A DNA stretch of 35,767 nt from contig NVWA01000024.1 in assembly GCA_002746535.1 (NCBI GenBank), positions 60,642 through 96,408 of the forward strand. The letters run 5' to 3'. Of this stretch, positions 1-8,549 are shown one piece after another. A program made the translations under genes and the position numbers. The stretch's first letter is position 1; every line of letters begins with the position of its first letter. A model generated the notes under the pieces. That model did not search any database, was not told where the DNA came from, and worked only from the letters and a program-made list of their open reading frames with translations. Source of the stretch: Planctomycetota bacterium. GTDB lineage: Bacteria; Planctomycetota; GCA-2746535.

Positions 1-262
1 ATGATTTATTTTCAAAATAACTTTCTGCTAATTTCATATAATTAGAAATGTTTCCATATTCAATTTTAAATATCTTTTCCCATTTAATAGGCATGGATTT
101 GACACCTTTTGCCACACTGGCAAATACTTGTTCAGCATCTTCATTTGTGATAATTACTCTTTGGGTAGAACCACTTTTGTAATTAATCTTGTCAGGTAAA
201 CTTTGAGCACTGATTTGAGAAATCATTAAAAATATTGAAATGCTATATAGAAGGACTTTCAT
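1..262 (-). CDS. Secreted protein of unknown function, truncated by window edge
   Basis: An open frame starts at ATG 262 on the minus strand and runs off the left edge after 87 codons without a stop, so the C-terminus is missing. A good ribosome binding site (AAAGGTGA) lies 5-6 bases before the ATG. The first ~20 residues (MKVLLYSISIFLMISQISAQ) form a Lys-led hydrophobic signal peptide with a plausible cleavage site after ISA or SAQ. The following ~65 residues are hydrophilic and contain no motif I recognise. It lies 92 bp downstream of the AraC-type gene on the same strand and could be co-transcribed with it. The start and secretion signal are fairly secure; the function is unknown. Confidence 0.65.
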   Translation of the reverse strand, partial: MKVLLYSISIFLMISQISAQSLPDKINYKSGSTQRVIITNEDAEQVFASVAKGVKSMPIKWEKIFKIEYGNISNYMKLAESYFENKS

Positions 263-354
263 CTGAGAATCACCTTTCAAATATGGAATACCATTTATTA
301 AAGAGGTTGAAGATTCTTATTAATACGCAATGTAATTTTAAAGGTTCATAGGCT

Positions 355-1119
355 TCATAATTTATTGATATAAATTTTAGGCGATGTACCAGTTGCTTGT
401 TTGAATATGGTTGAGAAATGTTGGCTGGAAGAGAAATGTAAAGCATTCGCTATCATTGTAATTGACCTAGTTGTGTGAATCATTAGCCTTTGAGCTTCTT
501 GAATTTTCTGCTTCATGAAATAAGTTTTAAAGTTTTCATTATTAACTTTAGTGAAAATATTTGCTAATTGCCGATATGATAAATTTAATTCTGATAGTAT
601 CTCTTGAATACTTTGATTTGTGTATATTGAGTTGTTCAATCTTTGTTTAATTGTTTCTGACCACCATAAATCAGAACCTTTTTCAAAATCAATTTTAATG
701 TTAGAACTTTGGATTCGGGTACATCGAATTAAAATTTGAAGCGCTATAGACTTTAAATATTCCTTACTTGCAAAATTATGATTTTGCATTTCTTCAGATA
801 AATTACTTGATAATTGACTCAATATAGGAGGTGTTTTAAAAATGCTACAAGGGATATTTTTATCTGGATAAAAAAAATCTTTTGAAGTGGTAGCTGTAAA
901 TAACCCCTTATACCCTTTTCCTTTTGTGTATAAATTAAACATCTGGCCATGTCTTAAAATTATTAATTGGCCTTTTCTAATTACTTTTTCCTTTAAGGGG
1001 GGAGATTCATAAAATAATTCTCCTGACGAAACAAATATAACATAAAAATGATCATATGATGTTATCTCATTTCTATAAAAAGGCGGCTGCTCCTTATTTC
1101 CAAAGATTATACGATCCAT
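355..1119 (-). CDS. AraC-family transcriptional regulator
   Basis: The C-terminal ~100 residues carry the double helix-turn-helix of AraC/XylS regulators: a first HTH around SIQEILSELNLSYRQLANIF and a second around SITMIANALHFSSSQHFSTI, followed by the family's F-K-x-x-x-G-x-S-P-K-x-Y ending. The N-terminal ~150 residues are a probable cupin-like sensory domain (segment YVIFVSSGELFYES), but it is divergent. The frame stays open to a GTG at 1194. I prefer ATG 1119 because the GTG would leave only 37 bp for a promoter region shared with the divergent dioxygenase gene and has no ribosome binding site; GGA lies 8 bases before ATG 1119. The divergent arrangement suggests that it controls the dioxygenase gene. 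The ligand is unknown. Family assignment is secure; the start is less so. Confidence 0.85.
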   Translation of the reverse strand: MDRIIFGNKEQPPFYRNEITSYDHFYVIFVSSGELFYESPPLKEKVIRKGQLIILRHGQMFNLYTKGKGYKGLFTATTSKDFFYPDKNIPCSIFKTPPILSQLSSNLSEEMQNHNFASKEYLKSIALQILIRCTRIQSSNIKIDFEKGSDLWWSETIKQRLNNSIYTNQSIQEILSELNLSYRQLANIFTKVNNENFKTYFMKQKIQEAQRLMIHTTRSITMIANALHFSSSQHFSTIFKQATGTSPKIYINKL

Positions 1120-1231
1120 TTGATTTCCAAAATCTATACAAATAATTTCTATTCTATGAACGTAATTAATAAAACATAGCCTATTATTTATCACAGTAAG
1201 ATTGAATATTAAATTTATTTTAGGTTTGATT

Positions 1232-2029
1232 ATGAATGCATTAATGGGATTAAGTACAAACGTATCAAGACTTCAATGGAATGAATATCAAGAAAATGGA
1301 TTTGTTAAATTAGGTAGAACTCTAGATGAAAATGAGTTGAGTCAATTACAGAATAGAATTGATGATTATATGATGGGAAGTATTACCAATAACGAATTAA
1401 TGATGCAACTTGATGTAGGTGGAAATGATTATGGAGCTATGGGTTCGACTAAATTTGGACAATCGAAGGGTTTTAAAGAAAGCACTTTGTCTTATAGAAA
1501 GATTGAAAAATTAGAGCAGGATCCATTGTTTTTTGCCTTTATGCGAAAAGAGATTTTTAGAGACATATGTTTTAAAACTTATGGGAATATAGATATTTCA
1601 AGTTATAGAGCAATGTTTATGAATAAGCCAAAAGATTTAGGAACAGTATTGCCTTGGCACCAAGATGGTGGCGGAAGTTGGGGGCTTAGTCATGATCCAA
1701 GAGTTACCATATGGACTGCATTGGATCACGCAACTACTGATAATGGTTGTGTACAAGTAATTCCAGGTTCTCATCATTTAGGATTACTAAATGAGATGGG
1801 TCATTTAATTACAGATGAGCAAAGAAAAAATTATTGTGATGAATCAAAGGTCAAATATTTAGAATTAGAAGCCGGGGAATCAATGATTTTAAACAATATG
1901 CTCTTGCACAGAAGTGGCGTCAATAATGGTAATTCTTCGAGAAGGGCTTTTTCAACTTGCTATATGGATGGCAGTACAACACAAATAAATTCTGGGAAAA
2001 GATTTCCTCTATTATTTGAAGCAAAATAA
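1232..2029 (+). CDS. Phytanoyl-CoA dioxygenase (PhyH)-family Fe(II)/2-oxoglutarate oxygenase
   Basis: A 265-residue protein of the PhyH family of non-haem Fe(II)/2-oxoglutarate dioxygenases, which hydroxylate small organic substrates. The facial triad is visible: H143-x-D145 in PWHQDGGGSWGL and the distal His in NNMLLHRSGVNN (about residue 226), followed by the 2-oxoglutarate-binding Arg in SSRRAF. The opening segment (WNEYQENGFVKLGRTL) is the usual family N-terminus, in which the enzyme swallows an intermediate gap of structure before the first beta strands. The frame extends upstream to a TTG at 1202, but the ATG at 1232 with AGG seven bases upstream fits the family length better. It is divergent from an AraC regulator that probably controls it. 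The substrate cannot be told from the sequence; a lipid is not implied by the family name. Confidence 0.85.
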   Translation: MNALMGLSTNVSRLQWNEYQENGFVKLGRTLDENELSQLQNRIDDYMMGSITNNELMMQLDVGGNDYGAMGSTKFGQSKGFKESTLSYRKIEKLEQDPLFFAFMRKEIFRDICFKTYGNIDISSYRAMFMNKPKDLGTVLPWHQDGGGSWGLSHDPRVTIWTALDHATTDNGCVQVIPGSHHLGLLNEMGHLITDEQRKNYCDESKVKYLELEAGESMILNNMLLHRSGVNNGNSSRRAFSTCYMDGSTTQINSGKRFPLLFEAK

Positions 2030-2058
2030 TTATAGTCTATGGCACACGTCTTGTCTTA

Positions 2059-2376
2059 GTAGGGATGCCCCTGTGTGCAATGGTTGTACGAATTAGAATA
2101 TTTAATTCGAAAAACAATTGGGCGTCAGCCGTAGGTTGGCGGTGAGGGACGAACCCCAACATTTCACAATAGTTAGTCAATTGATCCTTAGCAAGTCCTT
2201 TGTACCAAACTTTAAACCTTAGTGATGTTAATATTTGTTGAATAATTCAGAATTGTTTCAGCATTTGCATAAAATGTTGGCCATCGCCTAGGCTCACCCC
2301 AACCTACGGCTGACGCCCATTTCAAGAGAATTGTTTCAAATTCGTACAACCATTGATGCATGCGTTGTCTCTACAA
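2059..2376. repeat. Long imperfect inverted-repeat element in the 2030-2540 intergenic gap
   Basis: This convergent 511 bp gap has no credible gene. It holds two nested perfect inverted arms: a 17-mer CAATGGTTGTACGAATT at 2078-2094 opposite 2339-2355, and a 20-mer at 2120-2139 opposite 2299-2318. Shorter matches continue inward (CCAACATTT near 2156-2164 opposite AAATGTTGG near 2272-2280). On the left flank is the 19-mer GTAGGGATGCCCCTGTGTG (2059-2077), which occurs again as both arms of the element at 6107-6256. On the right flank is GCATGCGTTGTCTCTACAA (2358-2376), which recurs at 12614-12632. The structure resembles a non-autonomous palindromic repeat (MITE-like). The remainder, 2377-2540, shows nothing recognisable. 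Confidence 0.75.
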
Positions 2377-2540
2377 AATTAATTACCCGAATATATAATT
2401 TGATTTGTAGAGCAAATAGATGCTTTGCCTAATCTCACCTACCATTTTTAAAAATAGAAACCTACCTATTAAATTCTTAAAACATAAATCAAGGTTCATC
2501 AGATTTGGTTGATAAAGGTCCAGGTATTAATAAATATATT

Positions 2541-4862
2541 TCACAAATCTTTTAAATTACCTTTAAGTTTATCAAACTTTAAAACAAATAATTCTGAGTT
2601 CTTTCCTACAATCCAAACAAGCTTTCTTGATGAATCATACATCAAGCCAATACTATTACTAAATGCCGATTTCTTTTTCCTGTGCATTAATGGATCTTCT
2701 CCTGGAATATTCAACGTTTTCCATTTGTTAGTGGAACAATCATAAAAAAGCCATACCAGATTACCTGAAGAATCTTTCACGCGACCACCCACCATTATCA
2801 TATCTTGATCTGGCATATATATTGATTCACGCATTCTTGCAAGCGCTTTTTCTTTACCTCCAGCATTCAACCATTTCATATCTCCTGTTTTCATATCATA
2901 GGACATAAGATCGCCTTCATGATTCTTTTCACGAGGAGCCATAATAAGCAATCTATTTCTTTTTGAATCATATGATAAACCATTAATATCAATTCCAGCT
3001 TTTGGCAAAACTCCCTTTAGAGGTAACAAATGCCATTCGCCTGAATTATTATCAATTTTATATAAGACCATCGTCCTATTCCCCTTCACCTTGTAAGCAT
3101 AAGCGATTGTGCCAATTGGTGTACTACACAAAGTAGTAACTCTAACATCATGCCTTGGATGTAACTTTTTACTAGAGCTCCATACTTTTTTATCTGGATC
3201 AAAAAACCAAGTGTACTTTCCACCGATATACACAAACCTATTTTTCACCATATCTAATCCGGTTGATTTCCAAGTATGCCCTGGCATCCAAGGATTTTTA
3301 TTGAAACTCCAATCACCAGGGACACCGCCATCATTATTACATTGCTCTAATGGAAATTCAGGAGAAAAAGGAATACTCCACCGATCAGTTTTTATATCAT
3401 AAATTTGTGGAGCCGTCCCACTATAAGCACAATGGCCACCACTAAAACGAACAATGATATCCTTACTTGGAATGTAAACCCCTGACCCCCAATCCATATT
3501 AGGTTTTGGGATTCGAGGTGGGTTCTTTTTGACCCAAGTATTGACTACCATACTCTTATAATTGGTTGCTATTTTTTTGGGCTCAACAGGAGGTAAATCC
3601 TCTTCATACCATTTAGGATCATAATATTTTTTTCTAAATGTTTTTGTGCCCGACTTTACTTGTAACTTTTTTGTGCCTTCTATATCCATCGTAATTTTTA
3701 GCTGACATAAGGCCGTAATATTTTTAACTCCTATTAAAGCAATAATATCATCATCACTTACGGTTGCTTTCAAATATCCATTGATGGCATTCAACTTAGC
3801 AGTTGATTTTTCATCAAATTTTTTGATTAATACCCATTTATTTTCTTTCTCATTAAAAGTCCATGCTTCTAAACCTACTCTTTTAGTATATTGGCCATGA
3901 TAACCGCCCCCAGATGCATAATCATAGCCACCAAGAAGGATTGTTTTTTTAGCTTTTGGTAAATACATAAATGCAGAGCCAGCACGTGGCGAAGGACTAA
4001 AGTCAGGTTGTTTGTTTTCCCACTGAATACCATCAAAAGCCCATGTCTCAGACAAAAGAGAATTTAACTTATCCCCCCCAAAGAGAATTATTTTTTTGGA
4101 TTCTGGATCATAAACCATACTAGCACAAGCTCGTGGAGAAGGCTCAATATCAATGTTTAATTTTTTCCATGACTTACTTTTTGTATCAAAAAGCCATGTG
4201 CCGACATCACCTCTTTCATTTGTTTGATTTCCCCCTCCAAACAAGAGTACTTTTTTAATTGTAGGCATATAACACATTGACGACCAGAGTAATGGCCTGT
4301 CACTTTTTTGAGTTGGATGAGGATCTTTACTTATGCTGAGAGGATCCCAGGATCTATTTTCAGGGTCATACGACCATGTAGGTATCTTACTATATTTTTT
4401 TTCAGAGCTGTAAAAAATTATCTTTTTAGCATCAGTATCATATGCATGCATACCATATAGATAACGCCAAACATGAGAATTTTGATTATGCCGTTTATTG
4501 CCATCAACATCTTCAAATAAGGATTGATAATATCTTTTAAACTTAGGCGCTTTACAAGGGCCAAATGGTGGACCGAAACTTTTTCCTTTTGGATACCAAT
4601 TTTCCCACTTAGCCTTCTCTAGATCGAGTGCAAGATCTTGATAAGGCAAATCACCTTTTGCATTCCAATGCAATTGCCCACCCAAAATTAAAAATTTCTT
4701 AATCTCTGGTGACCAAATGATACAAGAAATATTACGCTTTCCTATTTTTGCCTGTTTAAACTCTACCCATTGGTTATCAACAAGGTCTTCCCCTATTAAT
4801 TGATTTATTCCACCAAAACAAAAGAGTATTGTAATACAAATTATAAATTTTTTATTAAACAT
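2541..4862 (-). CDS. Secreted Kelch-repeat (beta-propeller) protein
   Basis: A 773-residue exported protein. Residues 1-25 form a signal peptide (MFNKKFIICITILFCFGGINQ). The rest carries recurrent Kelch blades with the pattern ILFGG...W.FD....W: examples are LLFGGGNQTNERGDVGTWLF, ILFGGDKLNSLLSETWAF, TILLGGYDYASGGGY, VRFSGGHCAYSG, FVYIGGKYTWFFD and IMVGGRVKDSSGNLVWLF. There are enough blades for one or two propellers, split by a ~60-residue linker around residues 400-460. No separate catalytic domain is evident, so it is more likely a binding or galactose-oxidase-like scaffold than a proven enzyme. It starts 3 bases after the GntR-LacI gene, with AAGGAAG as ribosome binding site, so the two form an operon, and its expression probably responds to the regulator's sugar ligand. 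Confidence 0.85.
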   Translation of the reverse strand: MFNKKFIICITILFCFGGINQLIGEDLVDNQWVEFKQAKIGKRNISCIIWSPEIKKFLILGGQLHWNAKGDLPYQDLALDLEKAKWENWYPKGKSFGPPFGPCKAPKFKRYYQSLFEDVDGNKRHNQNSHVWRYLYGMHAYDTDAKKIIFYSSEKKYSKIPTWSYDPENRSWDPLSISKDPHPTQKSDRPLLWSSMCYMPTIKKVLLFGGGNQTNERGDVGTWLFDTKSKSWKKLNIDIEPSPRACASMVYDPESKKIILFGGDKLNSLLSETWAFDGIQWENKQPDFSPSPRAGSAFMYLPKAKKTILLGGYDYASGGGYHGQYTKRVGLEAWTFNEKENKWVLIKKFDEKSTAKLNAINGYLKATVSDDDIIALIGVKNITALCQLKITMDIEGTKKLQVKSGTKTFRKKYYDPKWYEEDLPPVEPKKIATNYKSMVVNTWVKKNPPRIPKPNMDWGSGVYIPSKDIIVRFSGGHCAYSGTAPQIYDIKTDRWSIPFSPEFPLEQCNNDGGVPGDWSFNKNPWMPGHTWKSTGLDMVKNRFVYIGGKYTWFFDPDKKVWSSSKKLHPRHDVRVTTLCSTPIGTIAYAYKVKGNRTMVLYKIDNNSGEWHLLPLKGVLPKAGIDINGLSYDSKRNRLLIMAPREKNHEGDLMSYDMKTGDMKWLNAGGKEKALARMRESIYMPDQDMIMVGGRVKDSSGNLVWLFYDCSTNKWKTLNIPGEDPLMHRKKKSAFSNSIGLMYDSSRKLVWIVGKNSELFVLKFDKLKGNLKDL

Positions 4863-4865
4863 AAT

Positions 4866-5936
4866 CTACTTCCTTAATCTAGCAATTGATTTGCAATTAA
4901 TTAAATTTGCAGGAATCAAAACCTGCATTTTTTCATTTACATTTCTCCTAGCTCTATCCTCTAACATCTTTGCTGCGACAAAACCCATTTCTTGTCTATC
5001 CCATTCAATAAAACTAATTCCATCATCTTGCTCTTGATTACCCCAGACAATAACACTTAGGTCTTTTGGAATATTTAATTTTAACTTTTTACAGGCGCCT
5101 ATTAGACCAACTAGTAGTTCACGATTTGCTACAAAAACAGCACTGGGCTTATCTTTTTGAGACAATAATTTAATGGCATCTTTATATCCCGTATTGCTTT
5201 CATCAAACTGCGATAAACGTATATGCTTTTCATTTAAGGTAACATTGTTTCGTAAATAAAATTCTCTGAAAGCCCCAAGTCGTCTATTTTTATGTACCCA
5301 ATTATCATCATATCCAAAATAGGCTATTTTTTTGTGACCAAAAGATTCGAATTTTTCCATCGCTGCCAGGGTACCACCAACATCATCCTGAACTACAGCG
5401 CCAACAGGTAATTCATCAAAATCTCCTTCTATCACTACAAAAGGAATATTTTCCTTTAGAAAAAACTTAGCTAAATCTGGATCATTCCAATCAAAAATAA
5501 CACCTAACAAACCCTCTTTATTTTTTTTTAATATAACCTTTTTAAGTCTTTCAGATGTTAATTGAGATAAGTAAGAATCTAATCCGAGTTTTAATGATGA
5601 CGCTAATATTCCACAGTATATATCAGCCCTTAATGAATCTAAACGCTCTGTTTTTTCCCCAATATTATGGACATATAGAATTTCTGATTTTTTTCTCGTT
5701 ATTAATAAAGTAGCATTTGACCCTAAAATAAAATGCCCTTTTCCAGGCACAGACATGAGTAAGTTTTCATCTTTAAGTATTTGAAGTGACCGCCGGATGG
5801 TAACCCTTGAAAGTTTATATTGATGGCATAATTCACTCTCAGAAGGGAAAGAAACATCCTTAGCGGACCTATTGTTTTTAATCCATAAACGAAGCTTATC
5901 AGTAGTTTGCTCAGTAAGTGACTTTTTAGTTAACAT
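4866..5936 (-). CDS. GntR-LacI hybrid transcriptional regulator (AraR-like architecture)
   Basis: A GntR-type winged helix fills residues ~5-75, with the recognition-helix region CHQYKLSRVTIRRSLQIL and the wing SVPGKGHFIL. It is fused to a LacI-type periplasmic-binding-protein-like sugar sensor (residues ~85-355), visible in segments such as GVIFDWNDPDLAKFF, KIAYFGYDDNWVHKNRR and PSAVFVANRELLVGL. The fusion is the architecture of Bacillus AraR-type repressors. The frame is open to ATG 5984, but that codon lies inside a perfect ACATGT palindrome that is probably the operator, so the internal ATG 5936 is preferred. The gene is first in an operon with the Kelch gene. Similar palindromes before the Gfo/Idh gene suggest that it regulates both units. 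The effector sugar is unknown. Confidence 0.88.
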   Translation of the reverse strand: MLTKKSLTEQTTDKLRLWIKNNRSAKDVSFPSESELCHQYKLSRVTIRRSLQILKDENLLMSVPGKGHFILGSNATLLITRKKSEILYVHNIGEKTERLDSLRADIYCGILASSLKLGLDSYLSQLTSERLKKVILKKNKEGLLGVIFDWNDPDLAKFFLKENIPFVVIEGDFDELPVGAVVQDDVGGTLAAMEKFESFGHKKIAYFGYDDNWVHKNRRLGAFREFYLRNNVTLNEKHIRLSQFDESNTGYKDAIKLLSQKDKPSAVFVANRELLVGLIGACKKLKLNIPKDLSVIVWGNQEQDDGISFIEWDRQEMGFVAAKMLEDRARRNVNEKMQVLIPANLINCKSIARLRK

Positions 5937-5954
5937 TTCAATAACGCCTATTTT

Positions 5955-5990
5955 AACACATGTATTAATATTAATATAATACATGTATTA
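5955..5990. promoter_or_regulatory. Two candidate operators upstream of the GntR-LacI gene
   Basis: A perfect 14-bp palindrome TAATACATGTATTA lies at 5977-5990, and a near copy AACACATGTATTAA at 5955-5968; their centres are 23 bp apart, about two helical turns. They sit immediately before the preferred start of the GntR-LacI regulator. Autoregulation is an inference from position and symmetry. Confidence 0.55.
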
Positions 5991-6106
5991 TTAATTTCAA
6001 CTATTAAACAGAAAACATATCACTTAAAGTGATATTATTCATTATATTCACAATACTATTGGCTAAGACGCATAAAAAGAGATCTGCCCCTTAATATTAT
6101 TTATTC

Positions 6107-6256
6107 CGTAGGGATGCCCCTGTGTGGGCATTCGAGATATGCATTTGATTTCTTCGATTCAATTAATATTTTATTTTCAAAATATCGGCTGGAAAATTAA
6201 TATATAATCATTTGTCCCGAATCATTTTCGGATACCCACACAGGGGCATCCCTACG
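6107..6256. repeat. 150-bp element with perfect 22-bp terminal inverted repeats
   Basis: CGTAGGGATGCCCCTGTGTGGG at 6107-6128 (22 bp) is perfectly inverted at 6235-6256. The interior is AT-rich and non-coding. The outer 19 bp of the arm recur at 2059-2077. The element lies between the GntR-LacI promoter region and the 3' end of the Gfo/Idh gene, ending two bases before that gene's stop codon. It could act as a strong hairpin terminator in the transcript or be a small non-autonomous mobile repeat. Confidence 0.75.
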
Positions 6257-6258
6257 AC

Positions 6259-7476
6259 TTATCTTTGATTGTTGTCAAAATAAGAGATTAGCTCTGGGTT
6301 CAAATCAGGTATAATTTTTAAACCACCATCACCCCTTAATGATTCTGTGGCTAAACATCCTACTGCTACAGAATTTCTTGCTGCAACTGGCGAAGTATTC
6401 GTTTGAATTCCCTCTTTGATAAAATCTATGAACTCCTTGACTATTTTTGGATCAGATCCACCATGACCACCTGATACTCCTTTAACTTTATAAGTAATGT
6501 CGGGACCTAGTTCAGCGCCTGCCCGTTGCGTATACACCTGTATTTCAGAATTACAAAATGAATTAATATTGTCAGCCTTAACCTGAGTACTAACTTTAAG
6601 ACCAATATTTTCGATACGCCCTTTTGTTCCAATAAAAGTAAAATTCCTCATGCTATCAGGTGAATAGTGGCATTGCACATAGGAGCATTGAACTCCATTA
6701 TTCAATTGAAACATTATCATACTGTGATCTTCAACATCAATCTTAGGTGACATCTTTTTTTGTTCTAATGGTGGCCACTGGGAGGAACTCCATCCAGAAT
6801 TACCTTTTTCATCTTCACCACGTCTTTCGCATTTATCATACACAGATAGTTTACCCATGCCGACAACTGTTTTCCCGTAGCTTCCTGCCAACCAATGGAT
6901 TACATCTATGTCATGTGCCGCTTTCTGCAATAATAACCCCGTCGAAAATTCTCTTTCAGAATGCCAGTCTTTGAAGTATGCATCACCTCCATAAGGGATA
7001 TGATGTCTAGCCCAAACAGCTTGAATTTCACCAATGACTCCTGAATCAAGAATCTCTTTCATTTTAATGATGTCAGTCATATGGCGCATGTTATGTCCAA
7101 GAAATAATTTAGAACCCGTTTCTTTGGCCATATTTAAAATTTTATCACAACCTTCAATAGATATTGCCATTGGTTTTTCTAAGTAAACATGTTTGCCAGC
7201 TTTTAGAGCAGCTAATGCATGTTCTTCATGCAACCAATCAGGGGAGGTAATAAAAACAGCATCGATAGCTGGATTAGCTAAAAGCTCATGATAATCTTTA
7301 GTCACAAATAAATTATTAATGCCTTTCCCGTTGGCCCAATTTTGAAATTTTTCAAGAGATTCATCAAATACATCTGCGCCACCTACAATAACACTACCTT
7401 CATTAGGTTTATGGGCATTGCGCGCTAGCTTGCCTCTACCATCAACTCCTATTACTCCAATTCTTAAATCAGCCAT
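6259..7476 (-). CDS. Gfo/Idh/MocA-family NAD(P)-dependent oxidoreductase
   Basis: A 405-residue protein with an N-terminal Rossmann fold (RIGVIGVDGRGKLA, residues 5-18) and the family signature GKHVYLEKPMAIS, in which E100-K101-P102 holds the conserved catalytic/cofactor Lys. The C-terminal two-thirds is the alpha/beta dimerisation and substrate domain, with a typical AAHDIDVIHWLAGS segment carrying the conserved H-D. Members oxidise, reduce or isomerise sugars, inositols and glycosyl units. A strong ribosome binding site (AAGGAG) lies 6-7 bases before the ATG. There is no Tat or Sec signal, so the enzyme is cytoplasmic. It is transcribed divergently from a cupin-AraC regulator, and ACATGT palindromes in the shared region link it to the GntR-LacI gene. 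The substrate is unknown. Confidence 0.9.
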   Translation of the reverse strand: MADLRIGVIGVDGRGKLARNAHKPNEGSVIVGGADVFDESLEKFQNWANGKGINNLFVTKDYHELLANPAIDAVFITSPDWLHEEHALAALKAGKHVYLEKPMAISIEGCDKILNMAKETGSKLFLGHNMRHMTDIIKMKEILDSGVIGEIQAVWARHHIPYGGDAYFKDWHSEREFSTGLLLQKAAHDIDVIHWLAGSYGKTVVGMGKLSVYDKCERRGEDEKGNSGWSSSQWPPLEQKKMSPKIDVEDHSMIMFQLNNGVQCSYVQCHYSPDSMRNFTFIGTKGRIENIGLKVSTQVKADNINSFCNSEIQVYTQRAGAELGPDITYKVKGVSGGHGGSDPKIVKEFIDFIKEGIQTNTSPVAARNSVAVGCLATESLRGDGGLKIIPDLNPELISYFDNNQR

Positions 7477-7501
7477 AATTACTCCTTATATTGTTATTTA
7501 T

Positions 7502-7560
7502 ATACATGTAATTTAATTAAATTTATAGCCATTTACATATGTATTATTGATAAATACATG
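7502..7560. promoter_or_regulatory. Cluster of ACATGT-type operator candidates before the Gfo/Idh gene
   Basis: The 128-bp divergent region contains ATACATGTAA at 7502-7511, the palindrome TTACATATGTATTA around 7533-7546 (a spacer variant) and the half-site AATACATGA near 7554-7561. The ATACATGT core is the one found twice upstream of the GntR-LacI gene. The first site lies about 26 bp upstream of the Gfo/Idh start codon, a position suited to repression. Confidence 0.45.
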
Positions 7561-7604
7561 AGGATTATTATCATATTAATAAAACCCCTATGAATTGATA
7601 TACC

Positions 7605-8378
7605 ATGAAACCTTTTATAAATTTAGAATATGCAGAACATATAAAGGTCAAACCAAAGGAATCTATTAACAGAAAAACTCACCACCACTACACCATAGAA
7701 CTTGTCACAAAAGGCAAAGGTTATTTAAAGGTAGGCAATAAAGAATATACCTTTTCAAAAGGGGATGTATACCTACTTTGGAAAGGTGAGGGTCATGCAT
7801 ATGGTCCTGATCCAAAGGATCCATGGGATAAAGATTATTTTAATTTTAATGGGGAGTTTGCAGATTACCTGAGTCATTTTTTTCAATTAAAGAGATATCA
7901 TAAATTTCCTAATTTTGCTAAACCACATTTGTTTAAAAAAATAATTAAACTATACCAACAGGCTTCACAACATAAGAATGATGAATTTGCTATCATCATC
8001 ATGGAATTTTTTTTAGAACTTAAAAAATATCATAGTACAAATCAAGAGCAAGTACTTAGTCCCATAGTAACTGATATGATCCAATTCATCGAACAGCATA
8101 TTGACAAACCAATTTCCATGTTGGAAATAGCCAAGCACGTCCAAAAATCAATTCCTCAAATAATACGATTATTTAAGAAAGATATGCACACAACTCCCTA
8201 TCAGCATCTTTTGAATAAAAGAATGGATTTAGCAAAGTATCATTTAATAGAAAACATGTTGTCCATAAAAGAGATTGCCTATCGCTTGCAATTTGCTGAT
8301 GAATTTTATTTTTCAAACTTTTTTAAATCAAAAGAGGGAATATCCCCACGAGAATACAAACGTCAGAAAATAGTTTAG
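7605..8378 (+). CDS. AraC-family regulator with N-terminal cupin domain
   Basis: A 257-residue regulator. Residues ~20-85 form a cupin sensor: HHHYTIELVTKGKGYLKVG supplies the His cluster and first strands, and FSKGDVYLLWKGEGHAYGP the second half with its His. Residues ~155-255 hold the two helix-turn-helix motifs (SMLEIAKHVQKSIPQIIRLF and SIKEIAYRLQFADEFYFSNF), ending in the canonical FKSKEGISPREYKRQ. It is divergent from the Gfo/Idh gene and upstream of the metallophosphoesterase gene, so it probably controls one or both. No clear Shine-Dalgarno sequence precedes the ATG. The ligand is presumably a sugar or sugar acid (inference). Confidence 0.88.
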   Translation: MKPFINLEYAEHIKVKPKESINRKTHHHYTIELVTKGKGYLKVGNKEYTFSKGDVYLLWKGEGHAYGPDPKDPWDKDYFNFNGEFADYLSHFFQLKRYHKFPNFAKPHLFKKIIKLYQQASQHKNDEFAIIIMEFFLELKKYHSTNQEQVLSPIVTDMIQFIEQHIDKPISMLEIAKHVQKSIPQIIRLFKKDMHTTPYQHLLNKRMDLAKYHLIENMLSIKEIAYRLQFADEFYFSNFFKSKEGISPREYKRQKIV

Positions 8379-8549
8379 AAATAAATGACCTTATCCTATT
8401 GTAAGAACATATTTTTTTGACTTTTTAAATATATCCAAACACCTTAATCAGATAATAATTAGAATGAAAATCATTAAATATTGGATAGAATCTCGATCAG
8501 ACAAAAGAGTGCGCATTACCTTGTTAATATTATTTAAGTAGTGATTCAT

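Noticed and set aside
2039..2054. TGGCACA-N4-TTGT resembling a sigma-54 promoter on the plus strand
   Set aside because: It differs at two key positions and points into a non-coding repeat followed by a convergent gene.
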